Assembly: GCA_016870115.1 (NCBI GenBank)
Contig: VGCH01000005.1
Span: 124,001 to 188,000 of the forward strand
Direction of reading: 5' to 3'
Source of the DNA: Alphaproteobacteria bacterium
Lineage (GTDB): Bacteria > Pseudomonadota > Alphaproteobacteria > Reyranellales > Reyranellaceae
DNA length: 64,000 nt
Under the pieces are notes generated by a model. That model ran no database searches. It was given only the letters and a program-made list of their open reading frames with translations, and was not told the DNA's origin. Both the position numbers and the translations under genes were made by a program. Below, piece by piece: positions 39,178 to 48,396 of the stretch. Within the stretch, counting starts at the first letter, position 1. The number at the start of each line of letters is the position of its first letter.

Positions 39178-39798
39178 ATGGCTACCATCGCGGCGCTGGC
39201 GCCGGTGGTGCCGGTGCTGACGATCGAGCGCGTCGGAGACGCCGTTCCGCTTGCCCGTGCGCTGGTGCGGGGCGGCATTCCGGCGCTTGAGGTGACCTTG
39301 CGGACCGAAGCGGCGCTGGAGGCGATTGCCCGTATCGCCGCCGAAGTGCCCGAGGCGGTGGTGGGCGCGGGAACGGTGCGCTCGCCGCAGCAACTTGAAG
39401 CCGCTCGGGGCGCCGGCGCCCGATTTGCCGTTAGCCCAGGCTGCACCGCCACCCTGCTGCAGGCCGCCCGGGAAACCGGGACGGCGTTCCTCCCGGGTGT
39501 TCAGACGGTGTCCGAGGCCATGGCCCTGGCCGACTGGGGCTATCGCCTCTTGAAGCTGTTTCCGGCCGATGCGGCCGGGGGGATGAGGTGGCTCCAGGCG
39601 GTGCGAGGTCCGCTGCCGGAGCTGCAGTTCTGCCCGACCGGAGGGGTCGGGGCCGATACCGCCCCGGCCTTTCTACTGCTGGCAAATGTCGCGTGCGTGG
39701 GCGGCTCCTGGCTGGCGCCCCGGGACGCGGTGGCGGCGGGCGACTGGGAGCGGATCGAGCGGCTGGCAGCCCAGGCGGCGACGCTCAAGCGCCCCTAG
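39178..39798 (+). CDS. eda: KDPG/KHG-type class I aldolase
   Basis: A 206-residue aldolase of the Eda family. Key residues are Glu38 and Arg42 in LEVTLRT, and the Schiff-base Lys126 in GYRLLKLFPADAAGG; PVVPVL opens the barrel and PTGGVGADTA follows. It cleaves 2-keto-3-deoxy-6-phosphogluconate (or a related 2-keto-3-deoxy sugar acid) to pyruvate plus an aldehyde. GTG at 39172, overlapping the SDR stop as TAGTG with GGAG six bases away, is an equally good start and would add two residues. Confidence 0.88.
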   Translation: MATIAALAPVVPVLTIERVGDAVPLARALVRGGIPALEVTLRTEAALEAIARIAAEVPEAVVGAGTVRSPQQLEAARGAGARFAVSPGCTATLLQAARETGTAFLPGVQTVSEAMALADWGYRLLKLFPADAAGGMRWLQAVRGPLPELQFCPTGGVGADTAPAFLLLANVACVGGSWLAPRDAVAAGDWERIERLAAQAATLKRP

Positions 39799-39849
39799 AA
39801 AGCCGGTCCGAAAGGTGCTTCAAGGGCGCCCAAGGAGATCGCAACCCCC

Positions 39850-40860
39850 ATGAAGACAACGGCCCTTTTGGCCTTCGCGCTCGCGGCCGCCATCGCCGCT
39901 CCGGCCCATGCAGACGGCGTGATCATCCTCAATTCCGATGAGGCGTCATACAGTGTGCTGAGCCGCTCCCAACGGGCGGAGATCACGCGGCTGCCGGTGG
40001 GACGCGAGCCGCATCACCTGATCACTTCGCCCGACGGCAATGACGTCATCATCGCCTCGACCTTCACCAACGAATTGTTGTTCCTGGATGTGAGGACGGC
40101 GGCGCGCAAGCGTGTCGTGCGCGACATCATCGATCCCTACCATCTGGGATTCAGCCCCGACGGCAAGTGGTTTGTGACCGCGGCCTATCGCTTGGATCAT
40201 GTCGACATTTATCACGCCGACGGGTTTCGCCTCGCCAGTCGCATCTTCATCGACGGGCTGCCGAGCCATATGGCTTTCGACAAGGACTCCAAGACCGTCT
40301 TCGTGACGCTCCAGAAGACCGGTCGGGTCGTTGCCTTCGATCTCGCCACCCAAGCGGCGAAATGGAATGTCTATGTCGGCGACTCACCGGCCGGAATCGT
40401 GATGCTGCCGGACGACAAGCGCCTGCTGGTCGCCAATACCGGCGAAGACGGGATCGTGAAACTTGACCCGGCCACCGGCAACATCATCCACAGCATGCGA
40501 ACCGGGAGGGGCGCCCACAATTTCTGGCCGCAAGGCGATGGCCGGCACTTCTTTCTCAGCAATCGCGTTGAGGGCACCGTGATCCGGCTGGACACGCAGG
40601 ACATGAAGATCGTCGGCGAGGTCAAGATTCCGGGTGGCCCCGACTGCATGGATGTGTCGCCGGACGGCAAGGAGTTGTGGGTGACGCAGCGCTTCATCCG
40701 TCGTGTGGCCGTGGTCGATATCCCGACCATGACGCGCGTGGCCGGGATCAATGTCGGCAAGTCGCCACATGGCGTCTACATGCTGAAGGAGGGCACGCTG
40801 GCACCCGGCGGCGGAGCTCCGCCGGCGCGCCGCGCGGCAGGAAGCGGCAACGGTCGCTAG
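39850..40860 (+). CDS. YncE-like secreted beta-propeller protein
   Basis: A 336-residue protein with a clear signal peptide (LLAFALAAAIAAPAHAD) and six to seven blade-like repeats of the YVTN/YncE kind: LITSPDGNDVIIAS, LGFSPDGKWFVTAA, MAFDKDSKTVFVTL, IVMLPDDKRLLVAN, and MDVSPDGKELWVTQ. There are no obvious enzyme residues. In the sugar-acid context it might be a periplasmic lactonase-like or binding propeller, but that is a guess; many such proteins have no known role. A Gly/Ala/Pro-rich tail ends the protein. Confidence 0.75.
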   Translation: MKTTALLAFALAAAIAAPAHADGVIILNSDEASYSVLSRSQRAEITRLPVGREPHHLITSPDGNDVIIASTFTNELLFLDVRTAARKRVVRDIIDPYHLGFSPDGKWFVTAAYRLDHVDIYHADGFRLASRIFIDGLPSHMAFDKDSKTVFVTLQKTGRVVAFDLATQAAKWNVYVGDSPAGIVMLPDDKRLLVANTGEDGIVKLDPATGNIIHSMRTGRGAHNFWPQGDGRHFFLSNRVEGTVIRLDTQDMKIVGEVKIPGGPDCMDVSPDGKELWVTQRFIRRVAVVDIPTMTRVAGINVGKSPHGVYMLKEGTLAPGGGAPPARRAAGSGNGR

Positions 40861-40873
40861 GGGCGGGTCTCCA

Positions 40874-41836
40874 ATGCAGGCGCTGACGGACCTTTGGATC
40901 GGTGTCCAGACCTGGATTTTCGAGACGCTGGTCGTGCCGGTGATCTACGGCGGTGGCTGGATGGCCTGGTACGAGCCCGCCTTCAACGCGGTAGAACTCG
41001 TGATGCTGGGGTGCGTGCAGATCGCCGTCATCGCCTTCGGGATGCGCGCTATCGAAAAGCGCTGGCCTCTGGAACGCACGACCGATGAGCGGTTGATGCG
41101 CGTCGATGTCGTTTACTCGCTCTTGAACAAGCTCGGCATCGTACCGCTCGCGGTGTTCATCGCGATCTTTCCGCTGGCGCAGTGGATCGAGTTGGTGGTG
41201 CGGCAGATGGGCTTCGCACCGCCACGCATCGAGCATCTGGCGCCGTGGCTGAATGACTACCCGCTACTCACCTTCCTCGCCTATTTCGCCCTCTACGATT
41301 TCGCGGCCTACTGGGTACATCGCGCCCAGCACGCGATCCCGCAATGGTGGGCGCTGCACTCGCTGCATCACAGCCAGCGCCAGATGACGGCGTGGACCGA
41401 CGATCGAAACCACATCCTCGACGATACCTTCGTCGCCATTGTGATGGCGGTGTTTTCGCAAATGGTCGGAGTGCAGCCAGCCGACTTCGTGATGATTCTG
41501 CTGGTGGGGCGGCTGGTCGAAAGCTGGTCGCACGCCAATGTCGACGTCGATTTCGGCGGGATCGGCGGGCGCCTGCTGGTCAGTCCCCGGTTCCATCGCC
41601 TGCACCATGCGCTCGCCTCTCCTGATGAGCGACACATCCACGACCATAACTTCGCGCCGGTGTTTCCGATCTGGGACATCATGTTCCGGACGGCAATCTA
41701 CGACCGCAAGTTCCGCCCGACCGGCGTCGACGATCGGGACGCCGATCGCGACAACGGGCGAGGCTGGATCGCGCAGCAGGTCGGCGGATTCGGGCGGTTC
41801 TTGCGCGCGCTCGTGCCCGGCTTCAAGAGCGCCTGA
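40874..41836 (+). CDS. Sterol desaturase / fatty acid hydroxylase family protein
   Basis: A 320-residue integral membrane diiron protein. Histidine clusters are HRAQH (149-153), HSLHH (162-166) and HRLHH (about 240-244), with HIHDHNF following: the eight-His pattern of the family. Four or five hydrophobic segments precede and surround them. It would hydroxylate or desaturate a lipid in the inner membrane. It follows the propeller gene by 13 bases, and its 3' end overlaps the convergent kinase gene by 14 bases. Confidence 0.85.
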   Translation: MQALTDLWIGVQTWIFETLVVPVIYGGGWMAWYEPAFNAVELVMLGCVQIAVIAFGMRAIEKRWPLERTTDERLMRVDVVYSLLNKLGIVPLAVFIAIFPLAQWIELVVRQMGFAPPRIEHLAPWLNDYPLLTFLAYFALYDFAAYWVHRAQHAIPQWWALHSLHHSQRQMTAWTDDRNHILDDTFVAIVMAVFSQMVGVQPADFVMILLVGRLVESWSHANVDVDFGGIGGRLLVSPRFHRLHHALASPDERHIHDHNFAPVFPIWDIMFRTAIYDRKFRPTGVDDRDADRDNGRGWIAQQVGGFGRFLRALVPGFKSA

Positions 41837-42752
41837 GTCCGATCTCAACCTCTGCACGACTGGGGATTGGGGCCACCGCGCCAAAGCCGCGGGTAGACAA
41901 GGCCGCCGCGACGTTGGCGTAGCGCGCCGCCGTCAGGGGGCTGTCTCCGGCCAACCATCGAGCGAGGAAGCTGCCGGCGAAGCAGTCGCCCGCGCCGGTG
42001 GCGTCGACTGGGCGCACGGCGAGAGGCGCTAAGCGATGCCGGCTGGATGCGGTGGCAACCAGGGCTCCGTCAGCGCCCATCTTCAGCAAGACCAGCGGTA
42101 CGCCCATGGCGAGATACCGGTCAACGATCTCGTCGGGGTCTCGCAGCCCGGTCAGGAGTCGTGAATCGTCGAGGCTTGGAAACAACAGATCGCACTGCGC
42201 GACGGTCGCGTCGATCACCGAACGCGCGCGGCCGATATCCCAGAGACGCAGTCGCAGGTTCGTGTCGTAGGACACCTTAACCCCAGCGGCGCGCGCGGTG
42301 TCGATCGCTGCGGCGCAGCACCGTTCGGCGGCGCCCGAAATCGCCTGGCTGATCGCCGACACGTGGAGGACGCGCGTACCGGCGAGCCAACCGTTGGGCA
42401 GGTTGCTGGCGTCCATCAGCGACGCGGCCGATCCCTTGCGCAGGAAATCGAACTTGTGGCCCTGCTCTCCGTGGGTGACGAAATAGACCCCGGTCGGGGC
42501 CGTGGCGTGGCGCGAGACGCGTGTCGTGTCGATGCCTTCGCGCGCCCACAAGGCCAGCAACGCGTCGCCCATCCAGTCCTGGCCGAGCGCCGTCGCGTAG
42601 CCAACCCGCGCGCCCTGGCGCGCCGCCGCGATCGCCGCGTTCGAGGTGTCACCACCGAAACCCTGCACCCAGGTGAAGCCGTCGCCCTGTGGCGGGCGGT
42701 TGAACTCCACCATCGGCTCGCCGAGGCAGATCAGGTCGGGCGGGGAAGCCAT
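41823..42752 (-). CDS. kdgK: PfkB-family sugar kinase, 2-keto-3-deoxygluconate kinase-like
   Basis: A 309-residue ribokinase-fold enzyme. The opening [15 protein letters not shown] and [18 protein letters not shown] are typical of KDG kinases; the ATP and catalytic-base motif is [14 protein letters not shown] near the C-terminus. The start at 42752 is preferred over 42767 because GGGAAGA is then eight bases upstream. It would phosphorylate 2-keto-3-deoxygluconate to KDPG for the aldolase at 39178. It is divergent from the dehydratase gene, with about 100 bases between. Confidence 0.82.
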   Translation of the reverse strand: MASPPDLICLGEPMVEFNRPPQGDGFTWVQGFGGDTSNAAIAAARQGARVGYATALGQDWMGDALLALWAREGIDTTRVSRHATAPTGVYFVTHGEQGHKFDFLRKGSAASLMDASNLPNGWLAGTRVLHVSAISQAISGAAERCCAAAIDTARAAGVKVSYDTNLRLRLWDIGRARSVIDATVAQCDLLFPSLDDSRLLTGLRDPDEIVDRYLAMGVPLVLLKMGADGALVATASSRHRLAPLAVRPVDATGAGDCFAGSFLARWLAGDSPLTAARYANVAAALSTRGFGAVAPIPSRAEVEIGLRRS

Positions 42753-42854
42753 GACGTGTCTTCCCATGCGGTTCGGGTCCGCTCAAGCGAGGGAGAGGCT
42801 GGACTTCGCGAGCCAGCTCTCGCACCGTGCGGCCAAGACAGGGGAGGAACCGGG

Positions 42855-44648
42855 ATGTCTTCGGATGGGCGCAAGGTGGGGCGGCGGCTGCGCAGTCGCG
42901 AATGGTTCGATTCGCAAACCGATCCCACGATGACGGCGCTCTATCTTGAGCGGTACATGAATTTCGGGCTGACGCTCGCGGAACTGCGGAGCGGCAAGCC
43001 GATCATCGGCATCGCCCAGACCGGCAGTGACCTGTCGCCCTGCAATCGCCATCATCTCGATCTGGCGTGGCGTGTGCGCGACGGCATTCGCGACGCTGGC
43101 GGCATTCCGATCGAGTTCCCGGTCCATCCTATCCAGGAGTCCGGCAAGCGGCCGACCGCGGCGCTCGACCGCAATCTCGCCTATCTCAGCCTGGTCGAAT
43201 GCCTCTACGGCTACTTCTTCGACGGAGTCGTGCTGACCACGGGCTGCGACAAGACCACGCCAGCCATGATCATGGGCGCCGCCACGGTCGACATTCCCGC
43301 GATCGTCCTGTCCGGCGGACCCATGCTCGATGGCCACTTCGCAGGCGGCCTGTCGGGTTCCGGCACGATGGTCTGGCACGCCCGCCAGGAGCTGGCGGCG
43401 GGCCGGATCGACATGGAGCAGTTCATCGAGATGGTCGCGTCGAGCGCGCCCAGTGTCGGGCATTGCAACACCATGGGCACTGCGCTGTCGATGAACAGCC
43501 TGGCCGAGGCCCTGGGCATGTCGCTGACCGGTTGCGCTGCCATTCCGGGCCCCTACAAGCAGCGAGGGCAGATGGCCTACGAGACGGGCCGCCGGATCGT
43601 CGACATGGTGTGGGAGGATCTCCGCCCCTCGATGATCCTCACCCGGTCGGCGTTTGAGAACGCGATCGTCACGGCAAGCGCGCTTGGCGCCTCGACCAAT
43701 TGTCCACCCCATATCAACGCGATCGCCCGCCACGCCGGGGTCGAGCTCCAGAACGCCGATTGGGATCGCATCGGTTACGATATCCCGTTGCTGGTGAATT
43801 GCATGCCGGCCGGCAAGTATCTCGGCGAGGCGTTCTATCGCGCGGGCGGCGTTCCGGCGGTCATGGCTGAGCTCGCGGGCAAGGGCAAACTCCGGGGCGA
43901 CGCGATGACGGTGAGCGGCCGCACGATGGCTGAGAACCTCGCGCGCGCGCCGCGGGCCGACGGGGAGGTGATCAAGCGCTACGACCGGCCGATGCTGGGA
44001 CAATCCGGGTTCGCCGTTCTGTCGGGCAACCTTTTCGACTCAGCCATCATGAAGACCTCGGTGATCTCGGCCGAGTTCCGCGCCAAGTATCTTGAGCGGC
44101 CCGGCGATCCGGATGCCTTCGAAGGGACCGCCATCGTTTTCGAAGGGCCGGAGGACTACCATCATCGCATCAACGACCCGGCACTCCCGATCGATGCCGA
44201 TAGCATCCTGTTCATCCGCAACACCGGGCCGGTCGGCTACCCCGGGGCGGCCGAGGTGGTGAACATGCTGCCGCCGGATCGGCTGGTGAAGGGCGGGATC
44301 CTGTTATTGCCTTGTGTTGGCGATGGGAGGCAGAGCGGCACTTCGGCCAGCCCGTCGATCCTCAATGCCTCGCCCGAGGCGGCGGTGGGTGGAGGCCTTG
44401 CGCTCCTGAAGACCGGCGACCGCGTTCGGATCGACATTGGCAAGCGACGCGCCGACATGCTGGTCCCCGAAGGCGAGCTCGCTCGACGTCGAGCCGCGTG
44501 GTCGCCGTCGGTCGTCGAGAGCCAGACGCCGTGGCAAGAACTACAGCGCAAAGTCGTGGGGCAGTTGGCCAGTGGCGCTTGCCTCGACTTTGCGGTCAAC
44601 TATCAGCGGATTTCCGAGACCAAGGGCGTGCCGAGGCATTCGCACTGA
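42855..44648 (+). CDS. IlvD/Edd-family sugar-acid dehydratase
   Basis: A 597-residue Fe-S dehydratase starting at ATG 42855 with GGGGAGGAA upstream; the much longer upstream frame is antisense to the kinase gene. Cluster cysteines are Cys63 (SPCN), Cys131 (TGCDKT) and Cys204 (GHCNTMGTA), with Lys133 as the modified lysine of the metal site. Length and the [16 protein letters not shown] motif match the pentonate/hexonate dehydratases (L-arabonate, D-xylonate, gluconate) better than IlvD itself. The product would be a 2-keto-3-deoxy sugar acid, linking to kdgK and eda nearby. Confidence 0.88.
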   Translation: MSSDGRKVGRRLRSREWFDSQTDPTMTALYLERYMNFGLTLAELRSGKPIIGIAQTGSDLSPCNRHHLDLAWRVRDGIRDAGGIPIEFPVHPIQESGKRPTAALDRNLAYLSLVECLYGYFFDGVVLTTGCDKTTPAMIMGAATVDIPAIVLSGGPMLDGHFAGGLSGSGTMVWHARQELAAGRIDMEQFIEMVASSAPSVGHCNTMGTALSMNSLAEALGMSLTGCAAIPGPYKQRGQMAYETGRRIVDMVWEDLRPSMILTRSAFENAIVTASALGASTNCPPHINAIARHAGVELQNADWDRIGYDIPLLVNCMPAGKYLGEAFYRAGGVPAVMAELAGKGKLRGDAMTVSGRTMAENLARAPRADGEVIKRYDRPMLGQSGFAVLSGNLFDSAIMKTSVISAEFRAKYLERPGDPDAFEGTAIVFEGPEDYHHRINDPALPIDADSILFIRNTGPVGYPGAAEVVNMLPPDRLVKGGILLLPCVGDGRQSGTSASPSILNASPEAAVGGGLALLKTGDRVRIDIGKRRADMLVPEGELARRRAAWSPSVVESQTPWQELQRKVVGQLASGACLDFAVNYQRISETKGVPRHSH

Positions 44649-44662
44649 CAGGGGAGACCAAC

Positions 44663-44707
44663 ATGGCGGGACCGTTCGATCAGATGCTGGGGGGCCTGTT
44701 CGGCTAA
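44663..44707 (+). other. 14-codon 5' segment of yidB cut off by an in-frame stop
   Basis: ATG at 44663 has a good GGGGAGA site and encodes MAGPFDQMLGGLFG, matching the start of YidB-type proteins, then TAA at 44705-44707. The next codon, in the same frame, is ATG of the downstream open frame. A C-to-T change of a CAA glutamine codon would explain the stop. It could also act as a small leader with reinitiation. Confidence 0.6.
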
Positions 44708-45109
44708 ATGCTGGGCGGCGCCCAGAACGCGCCCGGCGCTCAGCTGATGCAATCGGTGCTCCGGATGATGATGGGTGGCGCGCAAGGAGGGCAGGCGGCC
44801 AACCCGCTCGGGGCGTTGCTTGAAACCTTCACCAAGGCCGGGCTGGGGCCGCAAATGAACTCGTGGATCGGGACCGGCCAGAACCTGCCCATTGATCCGG
44901 CGCAGATCGCGCAGGCCTTCGGTGCCGACAAGATCGCCGCGATGGCACAGTCGGTCGGCCTGTCCCAGGCCGACGCCGCGCGGCAGCTGTCGGAGATGCT
45001 CCCGCAGTTCGTCGATCGCATGACTCCGATGGGTCAGCTTCCCAGTGTCGGGCTGGAGCAAATGCTGCAGCAGGGTGCGGGAGTTCTGGGGCAGTTGCTG
45101 AAGCGCTGA
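44708..45109 (+). CDS. YidB/DUF937 family protein, body of the gene
   Basis: A 133-residue open frame that holds almost the whole YidB domain: Gln/Gly-rich start, LGALLETFTKAGLGPQMNSWIGTGQN, the conserved LPIDPAQIAQAFGADKIAAMAQ segment and a C-terminal LPQFVDRMTP helix. The function of YidB is unknown. It lacks its own good ribosome-binding site; the proper site belongs to ATG 44663, whose frame is closed by TAA immediately before this ATG. Expression may depend on reinitiation at TAAATG. Confidence 0.65.
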   Translation: MLGGAQNAPGAQLMQSVLRMMMGGAQGGQAANPLGALLETFTKAGLGPQMNSWIGTGQNLPIDPAQIAQAFGADKIAAMAQSVGLSQADAARQLSEMLPQFVDRMTPMGQLPSVGLEQMLQQGAGVLGQLLKR

Positions 45110-45116
45110 CGCTTCG

Positions 45117-45734
45117 TCAGCGGAAGAGGCGCTGCTCCACCGAAATCGGCAGGTCGGTGCGGTTGATAAGGACGATGGCCCAAGGCGACGTGGGCTTACC
45201 GACGGAGCGCAGCGCGGGCGCAGAGCCAGACGCTGCCGTGGCTGGCGCAAAGGTCGTCGTGCCCCCGCCCGCCGCACCTCCGGCTGGACCCGAAACCACG
45301 CGCGCGGTCGGCGCCGCCGTACGGCGGTCGGCCACGGTGTCGTCCTGGGGCGAGCGCTCCTCAAACACGACGACAAGACGGTCGCGGCGCCGGCTGGTGG
45401 AAATCACGTTGACGCCGTAACCCTCACCGGGCCGCGTGCCGAGGAAGATACCGACGGCGTGGGTCCGGCCGGGTTCAAACATGTCAGGGGCCGGCACACC
45501 AACGCGGCTCCATAGGCTGCGCCATTCGGCGTTGCTTGTGGCGACGACATGCTCCGATTGCCGGCTCATGGCGGCGTGCCCCTGCCAGTGGCGGGTATCG
45601 ACTGTCTGGGCAACGGCCCCGATGGCGAATCCGAGGGCGAGAGCCAAAACACTCGCTCCCCCCAGCCGTCGCAGCCCGCGAAGGCGGCGGAAGCTGCCGA
45701 TCCAGGTCGTCAGGACGGCAAAGCGAAGGGACAC
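45117..45734 (-). CDS. PrcB-like secreted protein
   Basis: A 205-residue protein with an N-terminal signal/anchor (ASVLALALGFAIGAVAQ) after a basic lead. The part from SNAEWRSLWSRVG through AVGIFLGTRPGEGYGVNVISTSRRRDRLVVVFEERSP resembles the C-terminal domain of protease-complex subunit PrcB. A Gly/Ala/Thr-rich insert (about 145-175) separates this from the final strand. It is presumably periplasmic; function unknown. It is preceded by a 178-base intergenic region with a possible promoter. Confidence 0.65.
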   Translation of the reverse strand: MSLRFAVLTTWIGSFRRLRGLRRLGGASVLALALGFAIGAVAQTVDTRHWQGHAAMSRQSEHVVATSNAEWRSLWSRVGVPAPDMFEPGRTHAVGIFLGTRPGEGYGVNVISTSRRRDRLVVVFEERSPQDDTVADRRTAAPTARVVSGPAGGAAGGGTTTFAPATAASGSAPALRSVGKPTSPWAIVLINRTDLPISVEQRLFR

Positions 45735-45830
45735 TCAGAACACCTGTGGTCGAGGAAGGCGCGGTCGAAGGATCACGGGACAGTGAGGCTCAATTGCGGC
45801 ATCGGCTGCTAAGTCATGATTCCAGTTTTG

Positions 45831-45878
45831 TCTCAAATAACTGATATAATATACTGAATTATAACAATTTATTTGAGA
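45831..45878. repeat. AT-rich inverted repeat in intergenic DNA
   Basis: TCTCAAATAA (45831-45840) and TTATTTGAGA (45869-45878) are a perfect 10-bp inverted repeat around 28 bases that are almost pure A/T (containing TATAAT on both strands). The block stands out sharply from the GC-rich surroundings. It lies in the gap 45735-45912 between two minus-strand genes. It may be an operator overlapping a promoter, or a remnant of a small mobile element; no protein gene overlaps it. Confidence 0.65.
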
Positions 45879-45885
45879 TGTGCAA
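45858..45885 (-). promoter_or_regulatory. Possible promoter for the PrcB-like gene
   Basis: On the minus strand a perfect TATAAT (45863-45858) has TTGCAC (45885-45880) 16 bases upstream. Transcription would begin near 45851 and run about 117 bases to the start at 45734. The -10 lies inside the AT-rich inverted repeat, so a protein bound there would block it. Confidence 0.45.
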
Positions 45886-45912
45886 CTGTGTCTTGATGGC
45901 CACACCCGTCGC

Positions 45913-46794
45913 TCAAGTACGCTTGGCCTTGTCCGCGGCATTGGTCGCGGAGATGGTTTCGCGGATCCGCTGCCAGTCCTGTTCGGTGTGCTTCAGCATG
46001 TCCGAGAAGGTGCCGTTGCCCATAATTCCCATGCCGCCGTCGATCGCCATGACCTCGCCATTGATGTACTCGACCTCGTCGCTCATCAGGAACGCCGCCA
46101 TGTTGGCGAGCTCGCTGTTGCGGCCGACGCGGCCCATCGGATTGCGGCTGCGGTAACGGTCGTTCTCGCCGGTGCCGCCCAACGGATTCAGGCGGGCCCA
46201 GGCGCCCTCGGTCGGGAACGGCCCCGGCGCGATGGCATTGAGACGGATGCCGTGGCGTGCCCATTCGACCGCTAGGCTCTGCGTCATCACTGCGATGCCA
46301 GCCTTGGACATGGCCGAGGGCACCACAAACGGGCTGCCAGTCCACACCCAGGTGGTGAGGATGGAGAGCACGCTGGCCTTGCGCCCGGAGGCGATCCACC
46401 GCTTGCCGCAGGCATTCGTGGTGTAGAACGTTCCGTGGAAGACGATGTTGGCGATCGCGTCGAAGGCACGCGGGCTCAGATCCTTGGTCTGCGAAATGAA
46501 GTTGCCGGCAGCGTTGTTCACCAGCCCGTCCAGCGGGCCGGTCGCGAAGATCTGCTCGATCATCTCTTCGACAGCGGTGGCAACGCGGATGTCCACCGTG
46601 AATGTGTCGACGCGCCGGCTGGGGTACTTGGCCATGGTCGCCTTGGCGGTTTCCTCAAGAACGCCGCCACGACGCCCGCAGATCACGCAGTCCGCGCCCA
46701 GCTCGACGAACTTATCCATCATTACCTTGCCAAGACCCGAGCCGCCGCCGGTGACCAGGAACCGTTTGCCCTTGAATAGATCGGTCTTGAACAT
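45913..46794 (-). CDS. SDR oxidoreductase, 2,4-dienoyl-CoA reductase (DECR1) type
   Basis: A 293-residue SDR starting at MFKTDLFKGKRFLVTGGGSGLG (ATG 46794; a GC-rich extension upstream is possible but lacks a site). The NNAAGNF, FVVPSA-S-KAG and IAPGPFPTEGAW-RL segments, and the C-terminal MLKHTEQDW-RIRETI, match mitochondrial dienoyl-CoA reductase throughout. The ordinary SDR Tyr of YxxxK is replaced by Ser (SAMSK), as in that subfamily. It likely reduces 2,4-dienoyl-CoA with NADPH during breakdown of unsaturated acids. Confidence 0.82.
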   Translation of the reverse strand: MFKTDLFKGKRFLVTGGGSGLGKVMMDKFVELGADCVICGRRGGVLEETAKATMAKYPSRRVDTFTVDIRVATAVEEMIEQIFATGPLDGLVNNAAGNFISQTKDLSPRAFDAIANIVFHGTFYTTNACGKRWIASGRKASVLSILTTWVWTGSPFVVPSAMSKAGIAVMTQSLAVEWARHGIRLNAIAPGPFPTEGAWARLNPLGGTGENDRYRSRNPMGRVGRNSELANMAAFLMSDEVEYINGEVMAIDGGMGIMGNGTFSDMLKHTEQDWQRIRETISATNAADKAKRT

Positions 46795-46916
46795 GGAATC
46801 CGCCTTCGTTGTCGGTGATGCCACGGTCTAGCGCGGCGTCCGCAATCGCCACAAGGGTTGTTGCACCGACCAACCGAGGTGGTAGCATCCGCTGAACTAC
46901 AACACGGGATCGTTGA

Positions 46917-47429
46917 ATGACGACCCAACAGGGGGATGCGAGCGGGGGCGGCGAGCCGGTCGAGTTGAGAGGCCGGGTCAAGTGGTTCAACGCCGTCAAG
47001 GGGTACGGATTTCTGGCCCTTGAGAGCGACGGCAGCGACGCGTTCCTGCACGTGACGATCTTGCGTCAGGCCGGGCATGAAGACCTCAAGCCCGGCGCGA
47101 CCGTCATCTGCGCCGGCGTCCGCAGCCCCAAGGGCTGGCAGGTGATGAAAGTGCACGCGGTCGACGCGTCTACCGCGGCAGCGCCGCCGGTGCGGGTGGC
47201 GCCTGCCGAACCTGCCGGCGAGGATTTCGTCGCGGCCACAGTCAAGTGGTACAACAACGAGCGCGGCTACGGCTTCATCACACGTGATGGCGTGAGTGGC
47301 GATGTGTTCGTGCATGCCGCCGTCCTGCGTCGCAACGGCATCGACTCCCTCGAACCCTCCCGCAAGGTCGCGGTGAGGGTGGGCGAGGGGCAGAAGGGCC
47401 TCCAGGTCGTCGAGATTCGCCTCGCCTGA
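46917..47429 (+). CDS. Double cold-shock-domain protein
   Basis: A 170-residue protein with two cold-shock domains, about residues 17-81 ([18 protein letters not shown]) and 104-168 ([18 protein letters not shown]). Both RNP1 (KGYGFL, RGYGFI) and RNP2-like (DAFLHV, DVFVHA) motifs are kept, joined by an Ala/Pro linker. Two-domain Csp proteins are characteristic of alphaproteobacteria and bind single-stranded RNA. It is divergent from the SDR gene. Confidence 0.9.
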   Translation: MTTQQGDASGGGEPVELRGRVKWFNAVKGYGFLALESDGSDAFLHVTILRQAGHEDLKPGATVICAGVRSPKGWQVMKVHAVDASTAAAPPVRVAPAEPAGEDFVAATVKWYNNERGYGFITRDGVSGDVFVHAAVLRRNGIDSLEPSRKVAVRVGEGQKGLQVVEIRLA

Positions 47430-47439
47430 CTAGCCTGCC

Positions 47440-48396
47440 TCAGCGCGCGATGCGCCGCAGGTACGTCGCCGGATCGGGCGGCATCTTCAGCAAGCCGCGC
47501 TTGACCAGGAACTGTCCGAATCCCGCATAGCGCGCGTCATCGAGCGCATACGGATCGTCAGCGAGCAGGGGCACGGTGTCCTTCCACGCGCGCCGGTTCA
47601 GTTCATTCGCCAGTTCCTTGGCGTAGGCCTCGAAAATCTTCCAAGCGGGTTCCGGATTGGCCTTGAGCCAGGCGGTGGCCTCCGCCAGTGCGGCCAGCAG
47701 ACGCCGGGTGCGCGCGGCATCGTGAGTCTCGCGCTTCTCGACCAGCACGAGCTCGTCGTACATCGGCACGCCGTGCTGTTCGACCAGCCAGATGCGGCCC
47801 CGGGCGTTGTTGATTTCGAGGTCGTTCAGTTCGAAGTTGCGGAAGGCGCCGATCACGCCATCGACCTGCTTGGTCATCAACGCCTTGGTGAGCGCGAAGT
47901 TGATGTTGATCAGCGTGACGTCCTTCAACGACAAACCGGCGCTATCCAGCATCGCACCCAAAATCGCCTCGTCGAAGCCCGCGATCGAGTAGCCGATCTT
48001 GCGGCCCTTGAAGTCGGCGATGGTGCGGATCGGCCCGCTCTCCAACGCCACAAGCGAGTTGAGCGGCTGGGCGACCAGGACGCCGACCCGCACCAGCGGC
48101 AAACCCTCAGCCACAAGCATCTGCAGGGTCGGCTGGTAAGAGATGGCGTACTCGGCTTGTCCTGCCGCCACAAGCTTCGGCGGTGCGTTGGGGTCGGCGG
48201 GCGCGATCAGCTCGACGTCGAGTCCGTACTTGGCGAAGATCCCGTTTTGTCGCGCCACGATCAGCGCGGCGTGATCGGGATTGACGAACCAGTCGAGCAG
48301 CACACGCACTTTTTGTTGCTGCGCTCGCACCGGCAGCGCGGGGCTGGCCAATGCCAGGGCCGCCACGGCGGCAATTGAACGACGTTTCAGGGTCAT
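47440..48396 (-). CDS. thiY: Thiamine-precursor ABC transporter substrate-binding protein (ThiY/NMT1-like)
   Basis: A 318-residue periplasmic protein with a signal peptide (RRSIAAVAALALASPALPVRAQ). It has the NMT1/THI5-like features VRVLLDWFVNPDHAALIVARQNGIFAKYGLDVELI and the pyrimidine-pocket-like FKGRKIGYSIAGFDEAILG. The start ATG at 48396 overlaps the permease stop (ATGA). With the ATPase and permease genes behind a TPP riboswitch it most likely imports a thiamine pyrimidine precursor such as formyl-aminopyrimidine. Confidence 0.88.
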   Translation of the reverse strand: MTLKRRSIAAVAALALASPALPVRAQQQKVRVLLDWFVNPDHAALIVARQNGIFAKYGLDVELIAPADPNAPPKLVAAGQAEYAISYQPTLQMLVAEGLPLVRVGVLVAQPLNSLVALESGPIRTIADFKGRKIGYSIAGFDEAILGAMLDSAGLSLKDVTLININFALTKALMTKQVDGVIGAFRNFELNDLEINNARGRIWLVEQHGVPMYDELVLVEKRETHDAARTRRLLAALAEATAWLKANPEPAWKIFEAYAKELANELNRRAWKDTVPLLADDPYALDDARYAGFGQFLVKRGLLKMPPDPATYLRRIAR

